A stretch of 64,000 bases of DNA from Gnetum montanum (taxonomy: Eukaryota > Streptophyta > Gnetopsida > Gnetales > Gnetaceae): the NCBI GenBank assembly GCA_015680685.1, contig MNCI01004796.1, positions 65,186 through 129,185 on the forward strand, given 5' to 3'. Both the position numbers and the translations under genes were made by a program. Below the pieces are notes generated by a model. It ran no database searches, had not been told where the DNA came from, and was given only the letters and a program-made list of their open reading frames with translations. Below are positions 11,723 through 23,793 of the stretch, one piece after another (position 1 is the stretch's first letter; every line of letters begins with the position of its first letter).

Positions 11723-13640
11723 TATTGCCTCAAGATGGACAAATGTGATGGCATGATATGGAACACAACATGGTCATGCCTCTCAATCGATTTGTGCCCA
11801 GGATGCTACTTCAAAATCTTAGGAGGTTGGACATACAAGATTTTCAAGAGGAGTATGTTGTGCATGATGATGACTACCAGGACTACCATTCCACTCAAAC
11901 ACAACGTAGGAGAGATTGATACTAGGAGAAGCACCATGAGTTTGTGATGGGAAAACAGTTTACCAATCCCTTGTTCTAGCTTAACCAAAATGACAATGAG
12001 GACTCCTCCCACTCCATTTGGGGGATTTCAACCTAAAGATTCTCCATCCCTTGTTATTGGTGATGGGGGTGTGACCCTGAACCTACACTTGACTATCAAC
12101 AATCCAGGTTTGGGTAAAGATGGTAGTCAAGGTAGGGGCTCATAAAAGTGTCAAGAGGATAAGAAAACTAATGAACGTGGTCGTGAAAATCAAAGAGAAA
12201 TTTCTAGACACCATGATGGTGGTAGTCCTCCTTCCTCTTCACCTTCTTCATCTACATATTTTTTTTTCTTTCTCTTTTGGTTCTAACAAATGCCATAGTA
12301 AGCATAACCGTGATGGAGGTGAATAGTGGGCCAATAATGATGATCTCCAAGCCCGCAATGATTGAAGGGGTAAAAAAGGACATCATTAGTGGCAACAAAA
12401 TAATGATGATGTTGAGCCTTTGTTGGAAACCTAAAGCATGCTAAATATTGTAGAACCTGTAAAAATTCCAACTAGGCATGTGAAAGATAGTCAGATTAGA
12501 TGGCTTGGTATGAATAATATTTGTAGATTTGAGGGGGAATATAACTCTAATCCACAAAAACATCTTCAAGATTTTCATAATACTTGTACCTTACAAAATA
12601 TTAAAAATGATTGGTGGAAATTAAAGTTATTTTCCACAACACTCATCAAGGAAGTAGAAAGCTAGTACCAGTCCTTGGAGCCAAAATTTATTCATCGATG
12701 AAGTACAATGCTAGAGCTATTTAATGATAAGTATCAAACATACTCTAGAGTGTCTAATCTAAGAAGGAAGATCCAAGGATGGAGGAAAGGAAACCATGAA
12801 CCCTTGGACACTACCATGGGCAGATACTATTCTCTCATACATCAATGCATTGGCCATGATTATTCTTAGCAGGAATAAATTTGCCATATCATGGATGGAC
12901 TTAGATTAGAAATAAGAAGTACTCTTGGGGTCTATGCCTAAGGGAGACTATCAACACGTAGAGCCCATCAAATCCAAAGGCTAATTGAGTAGGTAGCAAA
13001 AGAATGAGAGCTGAGAAAATGCAAAAGTGTAGATGAATATAATAGGGATCCTTCCATAAGAAAGAGGGGGGCCTTGATTTTGTGATAGTGAGGAATAATC
13101 ATCACTTGATGAAGTGGTAAACAAAAAGACCTTGTCAATTCAGAAATCTATGTCTGAAATTTTAGCTAAGATGGATAAAATATGGAATTTTTTGGATGAA
13201 AAATTCTAAACTACTCTGAAAATCATTTAAGAATCACAAGTAGAGTACTGATCATAACCACAAGAGGTGAAAAGAAACTAAATGTGCCTACTAAAGGGCT
13301 AAGGGCAAGATTTCTGTAGTAGATGAAGTTGCAAAAAATAAATGATATGATGATGGTGGGTGTGACATCTGCCAATGTGAAAATCCTAAGGGATGTTGCC
13401 CCATTATGTCATACTTATAGAAATTTGGGGTGTATGCATTAAATCCATGACTAGTAAAAAGGAAAGCACCCAGAAGGTTGCATTATCCTTAAGACAATCC
13501 TAGGTAGTTTCATCAACAATAACAATATTATCCAAGTAAAACTCCACCACCAGCATATGAGCAATATCAATAGTGGCACCAACCACAGTCATGGGGGAAG
13601 TCACCACCAAGGTAGTAGTACCCTTATAGGCAACTAGATC
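11723..13640 (+). pseudogene. gag of element F, decayed
   Basis: It starts abruptly inside gag with a stretch (about 11778-11900) equivalent to MPLNRFVPRMLLQNLRRL, which aligns with the gag N-terminus of element E (from 26807). The capsid core at about 12438-12790 reads IRWLGMNNICRFEGEYN and then WWKLKLFSTTLIKEVES and TMLELFNDKYQTYSRVSNL, the plant Retrotrans_gag pattern. A zinc-knuckle remnant, C-D-I-C-x3-N-x3-C, is at 13361-13398 with His changed to Asn. More than ten stops are present. The role would have been the element's capsid/nucleocapsid. Confidence 0.75.
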
Positions 13641-13929
13641 CATATGGATATTACATTCACCAACCCCTATCTCCACATGACTCTTCCAGTCACTTTTCTT
13701 CTTTCTAACATCACTACTACCCTCTCAAATACTATAGAGCTCACTCTCCAAATTCTAGGAGGGATGCCACATTTTATCCTTATTCTTCTCCTATTTCTAC
13801 ACCTATTCCTCCATCCTCAACACAACTACCACTTGCTCCATCCATGTAGGATGAACTTTCAGCCTAGTCATAATAATTTAACGCTACCATGGTTGTTAAT
13901 CTACAAGTGGTTCATCAACTGAGGGGTTC

Positions 13930-14560
13930 AAAATGTCATGCTTGTAAAAGACCTTTCTTTCAATCCAATAGCCCTACTAAGCCCTCAAAGGCTCAGATGA
14001 CTTACAACCTAGCTCCTACATCATCCTTTGCAAACCATTCCATTGGGTCCCCTTGAAACTAAATGCCATCCAAAATCCATACTGTTATGCTCACTCATGC
14101 TATATCTAATTGGATACAGGATTTCAACCTTCCAAGGAAATTAGCTAATCCTAGAAGTCCTCTTATCTATATATAGATTACTGGGAATAAATCATGTAAG
14201 GCTCTTCTTAATTCAAGTTCTAGTATGAACTTGATTTCTCATGAGATGTATATTTCCTGGAACTTGTCACCTCTCAAGAAGAGTAATATCAGATTAGAAC
14301 TAGTAGACCAATCCATTACTATTTCATTGGAACTGGTCAAAGAAATTGTGACCACTTTTTATTGGTGGTCTTATCTTATCAATTTCCTAGTAATCAAGGT
14401 TGAGAACTGTAAGGGGAACTTCCCAATTATTATGGGAAGGGCATGGTTAAATACTATTGATGCAAGAATGGACATTAGAGATCTTTCCCTAAATGAATTT
14501 GGAAATATTGAGAAGAGATGAGTTCCACACATCACGTACAATAATACATGGTGCAATTAC
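13930..14560 (+). pseudogene. Protease region of element F
   Basis: SPLIYI and then ALLNSSSSMNLI (about 14155-14240) align with the retropepsin region of the related copies. The catalytic D-S/T-G has become N-S-S, so no activity is expected. Downstream the stretch at 14225-14520 includes LVDQSITISLELVKEIVT and FPIIMGRAWLNTIDA, equivalent to the protease flap and C-terminal half. The same block is nearly open in element D (63185-63958). Confidence 0.7.
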
Positions 14561-14789
14561 ATGCAAAAACTATGGTCCATGAAATGAGCATCTATTTTTG
14601 CATGCAAGTAATGTGCACATGATGTAGATATTCAAAAGTGTCTATATGCAATAGCTACAAAATAAGAGTGCACCTAGTGGTTGATCACTAATTCTGAAAG
14701 TAGCACAATGTGCATGGAACCTAGTGAGAGCTTGACATGCACATATTTTGTAAGCATGGATGAACTAGAGTAATTTCATTACCAACTCT

Positions 14790-16340
14790 CTGATGATGAA
14801 AATGCTAATACCAATTGTGGAGAGTTGGAGATCCCTAAGAATTTTAAACAAGAGCCCCTAGAATTGAAAACTCTACCTATTGGCCTAGAATATGCATTCT
14901 TAAAAAATGGCAAGCTGGTTATACTCAATGCCAAACTTGCTCTTGAGCAGAAAGTAAAGTTGTTGAAAGTGGTTAAAAAATAGCCAACAACCTTTGCTTG
15001 GTCATATCTTAAACTAACTAGAATTGATCCAAAAATATACCAGCATTGCATTTACACTAATCCATCCATAAACCCAAGGAGGCAACCACAATGGTGGTTG
15101 AATCCAAAATTGAAGCAAATCATCAAAGAGGAGATTGAATAACTTCTTAAGGGAGGGTTCATTTACAACATTGCAAATAGCAAGTGGATCAACCCACTTG
15201 TGATAGTGTTAAAGAGAGGTGGCAAGTGGTGGATTTGTGTTAACTTTAGGCTATTAAACATGGCAACATTCATAGATGATTTTTTGTTGAGATTCATTGA
15301 TCAAGTGTTGGACATCATATCTAGGCATTACTATTATAGTTTTTTGGATGGTTATAGTGGCTATAACCAAATCCAAATTGCACAAGAAGATTAGGCCAAA
15401 AGAACATTCACAAGTCCCTAGGGGACCTTTTCATATCATAAGATGCCTGTCGGTTTGTGTAATGCTCTTGCCACTTTTCAATTTTTGGTCTTAAGCATCT
15501 TTCCACAACAAATAGCTAGTAGAGTGGAAGTCTTCATGGATGACTTCTCCACTTATCACACTACATTCGAGTAAGCCTTAGACCACATTAAGTAGTTACT
15601 AAAAATATGTGTGGAAACAAATCTACTACTCAATTGGTGAAAGAGCCATCTCATGGTCTAAGATGACATTGTATTGGGGCATAGAATTTCATAGGAAGGG
15701 ATTGAGGTAGACCTTAAAAAGATAAGGATCATCCAATAAATCATCCATCAACTAAAAATTGTTAAAGATGTTCAATCATTCCTTGGACACACTAGCTACT
15801 GCCAAAAATTCATAGAGAATTTCTCTAAGATCATGAAATCATTGGTGGAGCTGACAAACAAAGATGCTCCCTTCATCTAGACTGAAGAATGTAAAAATGC
15901 ATTCTAAAGCCTAAAGAAGAAGCTCATAGAGACTCCAATTCTACAAGCACATGACTGGTCTAGACCATTCCATATCATGATAGATGTATCTAATTGCACC
16001 TTGGGAGTTATGCTTACGTATTTGAATGATAAAAAAAATCCATATTACATCCACTACACAAGTTAAAGCATTGTGGATGCACAGCTGAATTACAAAATCA
16101 CAGAGAAAGAACTGATGGCAGTGGTGTATGATCTAGAAGAGTTTAGGCACTATGTGCTTGGATATAAAATGTTTGTGCACACTAATCACAATGGCATCAG
16201 CTTCCTCATGAACAAACCAATGGTGAGCCCCTATTGCATATAGTGGCTCATGATCTTATAGGAATTTGATCTTACAATGGTAGATTGAAAAGGGACTGAG
16301 AATGTGGTTGTTGATCACTTGTCTTGGTTGTGATAGGATA
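14790..16340 (+). pseudogene. Reverse transcriptase and RNase H of element F
   Basis: Ty3/gypsy RT motifs appear in order: INPLVIVLKRGGKWW and NFRLLN (about 15190-15255), SFLDGYSGYNQI (about 15340-15380), then FHIIRC/GLCNALATFQ, and the catalytic VFMDDF box (about 15530-15545), followed by the QSFLGHTSYC thumb block near 15775. RNase H follows (about 15960-16330): DVSNCTLGVML, ITEKELMAVVYDLEEFRHY and DHLSWL. Stops and at least one frameshift break the frame. The enzyme would copy element RNA to DNA. Confidence 0.85.
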
Positions 16341-16619
16341 ACAAAGAGGAGGAAAGTCCACTATTTAATCTATTTCTTGATGAACTCCTCTTTGTCAAGG
16401 CTATAACTAAACAAGTGCCCCTAGAACCAAAATGGTATAATGACACCCTCATTTATCTTCTCACTCAGGATATGGCACAAGATTTGGATCACAAAAAGAA
16501 ATAGCAGTTTCTTCATTGGGCTAAGCACTTCATGAAAATCAATGGACACATTTACAAGGTGTGTGTTGATGGTTTGGTTCATTGGTGTATCCTTGATGCA
16601 AATCAATTGTGTGTTCTCT

Positions 16620-17600
16620 AGGATGCTCAAGAAGGCCCTTGTTGAGGCCACTATGCTAGGAGATGCATGAGCATAAAAATCCTAATGGTAGGATACTATT
16701 GGACCACAATCTTCAGGGATGCACACTAATTCATTCAATCCTTTGAGCACTATCAATTAGATGTTGGGATGATTACATAAATGGAGGATCCTCAATAGTG
16801 GATTCAACCACTAGAACCCTTGATATATGGAGCATTGACTTCATGGGTCCCATCACATCCATGTCCAATAGGAAGGCATATATAATTGTTGTCATTGACT
16901 ACTGTACCAAATGGGTAGAAGTAGCAACTATCATTGACTATACATCATTCACTGCTGATCAATTTGTATAACAAAATGTTGTGAATAGGTTTGGAGTGCC
17001 ACATGTGCTAATTTTTGATAATAGAACCCATTTTACATGTGCTACTTTTTAGAAACTCATGCAACGCTTCAGGGTTGAACATAAAGTAATAACACCCTAT
17101 CACCCTCCAAGCCAATGGTCAAGAAAAGGTGACTAACAGGAAGATCACAAAGATTCTACCGAGAACTATTAGAAAATATAGAAGAGGATAGAGAACACAA
17201 CTCAACGATGCCCTTTGGGCCTACTGCTCAACATGGAGACTCCCTATTAGCTACTCTTCCTATGAGCTAGTGTATGGAAAACTTTCAATGCTCCTAGTTT
17301 AGTCTGAGCTCTGTACACTCTCAACAGCCTATGACCTAGACCTAGACCTAAGTTTGGCACAAAAAGAAAGATTAATCAACCTAAATGTACTAGAAAAAAA
17401 CTGATTGGTGATCCTATCCTTGAATGAGGTGCACAAGGCGTTCAATAAATAATGTCATGATCTTAGAATATGGAAAGTAAGATATCAACTAGGAGATAAG
17501 TTTCTCTATTATAATCCCACACATGTTCCTGAATGAACCAAATTCCAAACATTGTGGGAGGGGCCTTATATAATTGATAAAACCTTTTCTTTTGGGGCCA
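16620..17600 (+). pseudogene. Integrase of element F
   Basis: A degenerate HHCC-region remnant near 16640-16760 (GHYARRC, IKILMVGYYWTT) is followed by the catalytic core: IDFMGPITSM...IIVVIDYCTKWVEVA (about 16830-16930). Next comes FGVPHVLIFDNRTHF (second catalytic Asp, about 16990-17035) and TPYHPPSQW (about 17090-17110), after which the Glu region is frameshifted. The KWVEA-type motif is typical of Athila/Tat elements. No chromodomain is seen after the core, and a C-terminal GDKFLYYNPT-like block lies near 17495. Confidence 0.85.
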
Positions 17601-18750
17601 TGATCATACACAAACTTAAAAGCCCAAACAAAAGCAATTAGTTAACATCCAAGAAATAAAGTCTTTCTACTAGCCAAAGCAAGCCAGAACAACAAATACC
17701 TCAACAAATGGACAACATCACTTAAATTTTTAATCTCCTCCTTTCAACTCAGTCATGGGGAAGATGGCCATTTGTGCTAATCATACACATGGCTTCTTAG
17801 TTTTTCTATTTTTTGTTTTACACATTTTTGTCTTTGCAAATTGTTTATTTTACATCTTCTTGATTTTTGACATTTGTCCTATTTTACACCATTCTTTGTT
17901 TTACACCATCATTATTACATTTGAACTTTTCTTGAATATTTTACACTTTCTTATATATTTTCATTTATTTTAGCGTGATTTTCTAATTTTTGTTAATAAA
18001 TGTGTTTTGTGCCAACAAGACATAGAGGTGCTGTAGTTGTTGCTGATGGTAGTTTGTGCTTAATGTTTTGTTTGCTAATGTTTGCTTTTTATTTCTGAAT
18101 ATTTGTGTTGATGGCTAAGACATGGTTTCTTTTTCATGGAATAGGTAGTGAGCCCATGACATCTACCCATCCACAGACTCTATGGTTTTCCTTGTTTTGA
18201 AAATTTTAGGTCACTTTCATTAAATAAAATTTAATGAATTTATGACCTTAGTATTTTTGGAATTGGGAAGGATTCAAAGGTTTGCACAGGATGTGACTTC
18301 AAGGGAATTCATTACTCTTTGTACTCTTCTATTTACTTGGGTGCATGAGTGGTTTTCATAGACTTCTTACCATTCCATGTTGACCAATAATAGAAAGCTG
18401 AATAAAGCCTTTACATGATGTGGTATATATATAGAAAAAACAAAACAAAAACACAAAAGAAAACATGATGGGAATTCAAAGCACACCCCTTAGACCAATA
18501 AATAGGCTGCATGCACTAATTATGAGACTAGAAAGACATGTTACCCATGCCTAAAGATCCTCTCTAACTAAGGCCCTCTCTTACTTCCTGCTCCTTTTTT
18601 CTTCTCTTTATGGAATGGTGGTTGTTCTATAGAAGAACTCTTGTGTATCGAGGGGGTGGATTGGTCTTGGAGTGAGGATGCGAAGTTACTATAGGTGGTT
18701 GGTTTTGGTTTGGACCAAGGATGGATCTTCTTAGGTCATTTTAAATATAA
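17601..18750 (+). other. Post-integrase UTR of element F
   Basis: This is non-coding, T-rich DNA after integrase. It is shared in inverse orientation with 5121-5810 and with 48165-48928 plus 51559-51750. A CAGTCATGGGGAAGATGGCC block begins near 17750 and a run with TATATATA sits near 18427. I see no convincing ORF; the short frames are T-rich and not conserved. Confidence 0.6.
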
Positions 18751-19780
18751 ATCCATAAGGGACTTCTTATGACCTCAATTCAGAAATCCATTTCACCTTC
18801 TCCATTATCCATCCATGTTTTTGTAACTCACATCATTGCTAGTGTCCATTTTCTTGATTCAGTATCTTTGTCTAACATACTTGAATTCTTGGGTAGACTC
18901 TTTTGGATTTTGGTCCTTAACTTCCATCAACTATTGATTGCCTATGGGGCCCACAGACTCTTTAGGTTGAGGTTATGTGAGGGTAAACAAGGCATGTGCT
19001 TGCTATGGGGAGGACCCACTTGCATATCTCTTGGTTAGGTTTGTTAAGTACTTTAGCCTTAGGCATTCATGCAATTAGAATCTTTCATACATCCATCTTC
19101 TGCATCCAACCATATGGTCCTTTACATATTTTCTTTGAATCACACATTTTCCATGAAATTTTTGAATATTTGAGCTTTTCAAGACCTTCTTCAATACTTT
19201 CATCATATTCTTGGCTTCTTTGGGACTCCATGGACTCCAAATTCATTCAAAAATTCCTTCTATTTTTCAAGATATTCACATTGGAAAATTTTTTTTATGG
19301 ACCCTATAAATGGGGCCTCATTGACAGAGCCCATGCATATATGGGCCCCATATATGTGGCCTCATCGATGCAGCACAAAAATAATATAAATATGTGCAAC
19401 ACTACTTAGATATTTTTACATTTGCTCACAAATGCCAAGAGAGTTTTTTTAAATTTTCAAAGCCCAGAACCTTCTAGAGCCCATAAGTTCTTAACCATTT
19501 ATCCAAATCACTCTATTCTTTGACCCTATAGCTATTGGAGGTAAGATCTTAGTCGTGGGGGCCACAAATGTGCCATTCTTGACAAAAATGTTTTTGTCAT
19601 TTTTCTAACTCCCACAAATGTTGAACTAAGAAGTCAACATTTAAACACCAAATTAGAGAAGTTAAACCCTTTCAACAAGCTATGGTGACACTTATAATGA
19701 AAATTTATTAAATAATAATAAAAAAATATCAATCTAACATGGTCCAACCTTAGCTAAGTGTAACTAACTATTGAGAGAAG
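18751..19780 (+). other. Conserved post-pol leader of element F
   Basis: This about 1 kb stretch lies upstream of ORFx. It is shared with element E (51760-52703) and partly with C and D. A block at 18991-19020, ending ATGGGGAGGACCCACT, is found in all four copies. I cannot show that it codes for protein: the frames across it differ between copies. It could be a leader or structured RNA for the downstream ORF. Confidence 0.5.
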
Positions 19781-19842
19781 GTACTCAAATATTCAAAGTT
19801 GCATGTTATATCTACTAACCCATGGATGTGTTGTGACCGTAG
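19781..19842 (+). other. Intron-like segment of element F (62 nt)
   Basis: The donor is GAGAAG|GTACTC at 19780/19781. A perfect plant-like branch sequence CTACTAAC lies about 30 nt before the acceptor, and the acceptor GACCGTAG| at 19842 is followed at once by the ATG of ORFx. The three other family-1 copies have the same layout at 59-62 nt. Confidence 0.55.
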
Positions 19843-22620
19843 ATGGCACTAAAACATAAATACATGGAGGAAGGAGGAATATCTTAAGAAACAAAGAAAT
19901 GGCCAAGAATGAGAAGGGGCCATGAACAAAACCAGGAAGAACCACTTGAAACCCATGCCAAAAGTCCTCTTAGGGAAGAGGTTGAAGTTAGAAGCATGCC
20001 TAAATGAAATTAGATTAAGCAAGGTCTAAAAAATAATGCTCAAAGAGTTAAACTTTAGCTCTTTCCTGGAGTAAGCACCGAAATAAGTATAAGAAAAACT
20101 AAAGCCCTCTTCCATGTGGTCAATTTTCACTTCCATTAGGGAGTGGGACACGGGAGAGATATTCTTATTCTAGAACAACAAGCAAGTTGGTTCAACAGTC
20201 AAAATCAAGTACATCTTAGTGTCCTACTCAGTGTAGGCCATTAATGAAGTGCTTGTGTTTCCAGAAGTTAGGGGAATCTTGCTAATATTCCAATGTAGGA
20301 AGACCTTAGTATCAAAAAGGAATGGATGTGATGGTGCTTTGGTGTTGACTACAAGAGTACGATGCGCTCACATTGGTAGAAAGAATTCACTACAAGATTA
20401 TGGCCTTTCACATAAAACCCCACACTGAGGCCCAGTAAAATCATTATCTTTTCTACCCATGTATGCGCTGCTCCAAGGGGGAGATTCCCTATTAACCTTT
20501 CATAGCTAATTTATCGAAAGATAAAGAAGTGGTTTAATGAGAATGAACATGGAAAGAAGGCACTCCCCTTTCCATACCTCATCAAAAAACTTTGTCGGAG
20601 GGGAGGGATAGTTTGTTATATAAATGATTCTGTCAAGCATGCTTTGACCACTAATTGGGAAAAGATGATGACAAATAAAATGCCTACAATAACCATTCAA
20701 GAAGCAAAGCAGTAGCCACCACCTCCACCTACCACTCAAATAATTATGCTAGATGTTACTACAACATCTCAATGGTTGCATGAGTATCAAGAATGGATCT
20801 TGAACGAACAAGAGCAACAAGTAGGCATGAGTGGTGGAGACCCATAAGTGTACTAGCCAGTAATGAGTCATCTAAATGAGGTGGCTTGAATAGTTAGCTT
20901 GATGGGAGGAGGTGGATCCATTTTCTTGGCCCAACGAATGCAGTTGTCTATGAGGTCGAATCCTAGTGCTAGAGAGGTAATGGTATCTCTTACAGAATAA
21001 TAGCCACTCTTAGAAATTTTTGGAAATTTTGCAACCTTGTCGATGTGCTTGGAGGAAGGCAAGGGGGCAATAGTAATGTTGATGCATCATCAAGGGTAAG
21101 AGACAATAGCAGAGGTGGTTGCTAACAGAATCACCAAATTCCTCAATGCACCTATGGCATTTGTACGAGACATCACTACACTTAAGGATGTGTAGATGTC
21201 CGTAGGGATCATAAGTAGTAGATTAAGCATATCATAGCATGAACAACTACTGGACCACCTAGTAGGAACTAACAAACCACTTTTTGATCTCTTTGATCTT
21301 TTGGAAAATTGCTACAACCCAGTTGGAGTTGCTAGAGGCAAAGGGAAAAAACATTACCTTGAAAGCACAACTCAAAATAGCGAAGGAACTAAACAAATTC
21401 TTGGTTGCTAAAGTTGCTAAATTAAGAGTCCATATTGCTAACCTTGTATTTCTCAATCCTACATTGGCAAGATATGAAGCTCTTGAACAGATTCACACTA
21501 GACTAAAAGGGGTTGAGGATGTGATGGAAACAGTGATGTTCTATTGATCCTTGGCAAAGGCTACCTAATACAAAATTCATAAGGCCTTGGATTTCACTTG
21601 CCAACAATATGTGCAATTGACCATAGAGAACCATCACCTATGAAATGTTGATAAGCATAAATAATAGTTAACTAACTTTATCCATCATCAGTAGGAGCAA
21701 CTAGCCAAAGTGAATATAGAGCGAAGGAGATTGGAAGCTAACAATAGAAACTTCTCCATGGAGAAGGTCCATGACCTTCACCAAAAGACTAAAATAGAAA
21801 TATTTGCATCTAAATTAGAGGCTTCCAAATTTGAGAGATTCAAAGATCATTATATAGATCAAGTTAATCTACAAAATGAAGTGAATAAAAAGCACATCCA
21901 GTTGGTGAAGGTAAAAGTAAATGAAACCCTCCAACAACTCTAGCAAGGAAGAGATGTTTGGCAACCTATCATTGATAGGATTGATGCCTATAATAAGGTG
22001 AAAATCTACATGAAAGAGTTGTAGATTGAGGAGATGATAGAATACATGGAGCTTGTCAATCTTCGATATGCAAATTTGGCTATGTTGGTTGCCAAACAAA
22101 TGTGGTTAGAACTAGAGAAGCAAATGGTTAGCTCATACTTGTTATACAAGACTAAGTTCAAGCATTATAAGGACACCAAGAAAAAGCTTATAGTGGAAAA
22201 CACTGAACTTAAAGTTCTGAAGGGAAAATACATTGATTAGAGATCTACTGCCAAGAACTTGGCTAGAAGGATGAATGACTACCAAGAGTTGCAAAACGTA
22301 GTAAAGGCATTCAATGTCAAAAGCAAAAAATTTGCTACCTAGTTTGTTAATGTTAAGGACTTGTTCCCAATAATGCCATATGTATGGGATATTCCCATTC
22401 TAGCCCACATTGGCGATGTCGTGTGGACTATGAACGATCCTTCGAGCAAGGAGGAGAAGATGAAGATATTACTAGATGCCTTTCACCTTCCATCGAAGGT
22501 TATAAGTATAACAAGATAGCCATAGCTACCTCAGCCACTATACATGCTAGAAATTGGTGAAGGTCCTTCAAAACCTCAGGAGCCTTCACCACTTAGGACT
22601 ATCTGATCTTCTCAACCACC
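19843..22620 (+). pseudogene. ORFx of element F: post-pol ORF, plant-transposon-protein-like plus coiled coils
   Basis: The start is the ATG directly after the intron-like acceptor (MALKHKYMEEGG). A first domain around 20310-20740 holds GKKALPFPYLIKKLCRRGGI, which resembles the 'LPFP.LI..LC.R.GV' core of the putative plant transposon protein group (Pfam PF20167 from memory). A Pro/Gln-rich hinge and a linker follow. Long heptad-rich coiled coils then run over about 21284-21547, 21710-21943 and 22034-22240, and the C-terminal block reads EEKMKILLDAFHLP and then GEGPSKPQEPSP (about 22450-22600). It aligns end to end with 52763-55515. Stops and frameshifts make it a pseudogene. The function is unknown; position and splice signals suggest an Athila 'env-like' slot, but I see no signal peptide or membrane segment. 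Confidence 0.6.
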
Positions 22621-22835
22621 TTCACACCATTAGAGGATGTGCTGTCCAATTTTGAATAGTCATGTCATGGTGTTCAATTATGTGTTATGAACACCATCAA
22701 TTTTTGTAATGTTGTTGGTTTGTACACTTGAGCTCTCAGTTTTGTCAAGTTAATTTGTTATGATAAGAGTTAGTCAATAATCCCATACCTTTCTAATTTA
22801 GTAAAGGAACTTAAGGAGAAGTTTTCATTTAGTCA

Positions 22836-22843
22836 TAGGGGTA
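22836..22843 (+). other. Polypurine tract of element F
   Basis: AGGGGTA directly precedes the 3' LTR, the expected position for the plus-strand primer. The minus-strand copies C and D have the same GGGGTA at the matching place (218-223 and 61808-61813, reversed). Confidence 0.55.
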
Positions 22844-23788
22844 TGATGAATCATCATTGTGTCATGTCCACAGGCTACATTGACATGGCCTCATCAATGC
22901 AGCCTTATTTACATGGTGTTGCCTTGTCAATGGGGCTACGTTGATGTAGTGTTTGCTGCATCTATGGGACCCCGTCAACGTAGCGCTAAAATAAAGTCTA
23001 TAAATACATGCTTACTAGTTGTGTTTATGGGATGTCTTGTCATAGTTGTATTAGAGCTCTTGGAGTTTTGTCATTTGAGAGTTAGAATATTTCTCTGAGT
23101 GCTCACAACATGAGTTAGAAAGTGTATGGATCTTTATTCTAGCACTGTTATACCTAAACCACACCAGTGTGAATGATAATAAAGACAAGCCTTTTAATCA
23201 AACCTTGCAGCACTTAGAATAGATTAATGATTTGTTTATGCAGTTATTGTTTTCATTAATTATGAAATTAATTAATATAAATTAGACTTCAAGTAATTAG
23301 TTAATTAATTAAGCTAAATAGATTAAATACATTAGTATGATCACTTCAAGTGTAAACATGTATTTTCTTGGTAATCCCAGCAGTGTTATTGCTTGGTTTG
23401 CCTAGTAGCATAACACTTGGTAATCTTAGTAACAGATATGTGGGTTTAGGAGGTGTATGGAGAGTGGGACCAGATGCTTATGTTAGGACTAGTTAGAGAT
23501 TAGTTAGTTAGTTAAATTAAATTATCTATTAAATTACTTCATTTCTCTATTTTTAAGCACCAAGAACATAAAACATAAAATAATAAAAATCATATGCCTC
23601 AATTACACTTAACCATACCTTTGTACATCACAAGTGTAATTGGAAAGACAATGAATGATTGTTAGGGCAAGGTTCACTTTTTAGAAAACTAGTGTACCAA
23701 AAAACCTGGAGTCTACAGAATTTGACCAGATCGCATGTGAACACTTTGTGATTCATATGGTTGGGCGTAGTACCTCAACTACTCATCA
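22844..23788 (+). repeat. 3' LTR of element F (family 1)
   Basis: This complete LTR of 945 bp runs from TGATGAATCATC to ACTCATCA. Its U3 has short repeats around CATTGACATGGCC and TCAATGGGGC, the TATA box TATAAATA is at 22999-23006, and R/U5 blocks around 23110-23460 are conserved in all family-1 LTRs. An exact AAAGT duplication follows. Confidence 0.85.
22999..23006 (+). promoter_or_regulatory. TATA box of family-1 LTR
   Basis: TATAAATA sits about 155 bp into the LTR, just after the U3 repeat array. The equivalent is seen at 25931-25939, 49046-49053 and (reversed) 41834-41841 and 61704-61711, which marks the transcription start region of the element. Confidence 0.6.
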
Positions 23789-23793
23789 AAAGT

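Larger units (their letters stand above)
11524..23788 (+). mobile_element. Element F: family-1 Ty3/gypsy retrotransposon with post-pol ORFx
   Basis: The copy runs from TGATGAATTATC at 11524 to ACTCATCA at 23788. It is flanked by the exact 5-bp duplication AAAGT at 11519-11523 and 23789-23793. Order on the plus strand: 5' LTR stub, gag, protease, RT, RNase H, integrase, UTR, conserved leader, intron-like segment, ORFx, polypurine tract, 3' LTR. Every ORF carries stops, so the element is dead, but this is the only copy in the window with a complete set of domains. The integrase KWVE motif points to the non-chromoviral Athila/Tat side of Ty3/gypsy. I see no chromodomain. Confidence 0.85.
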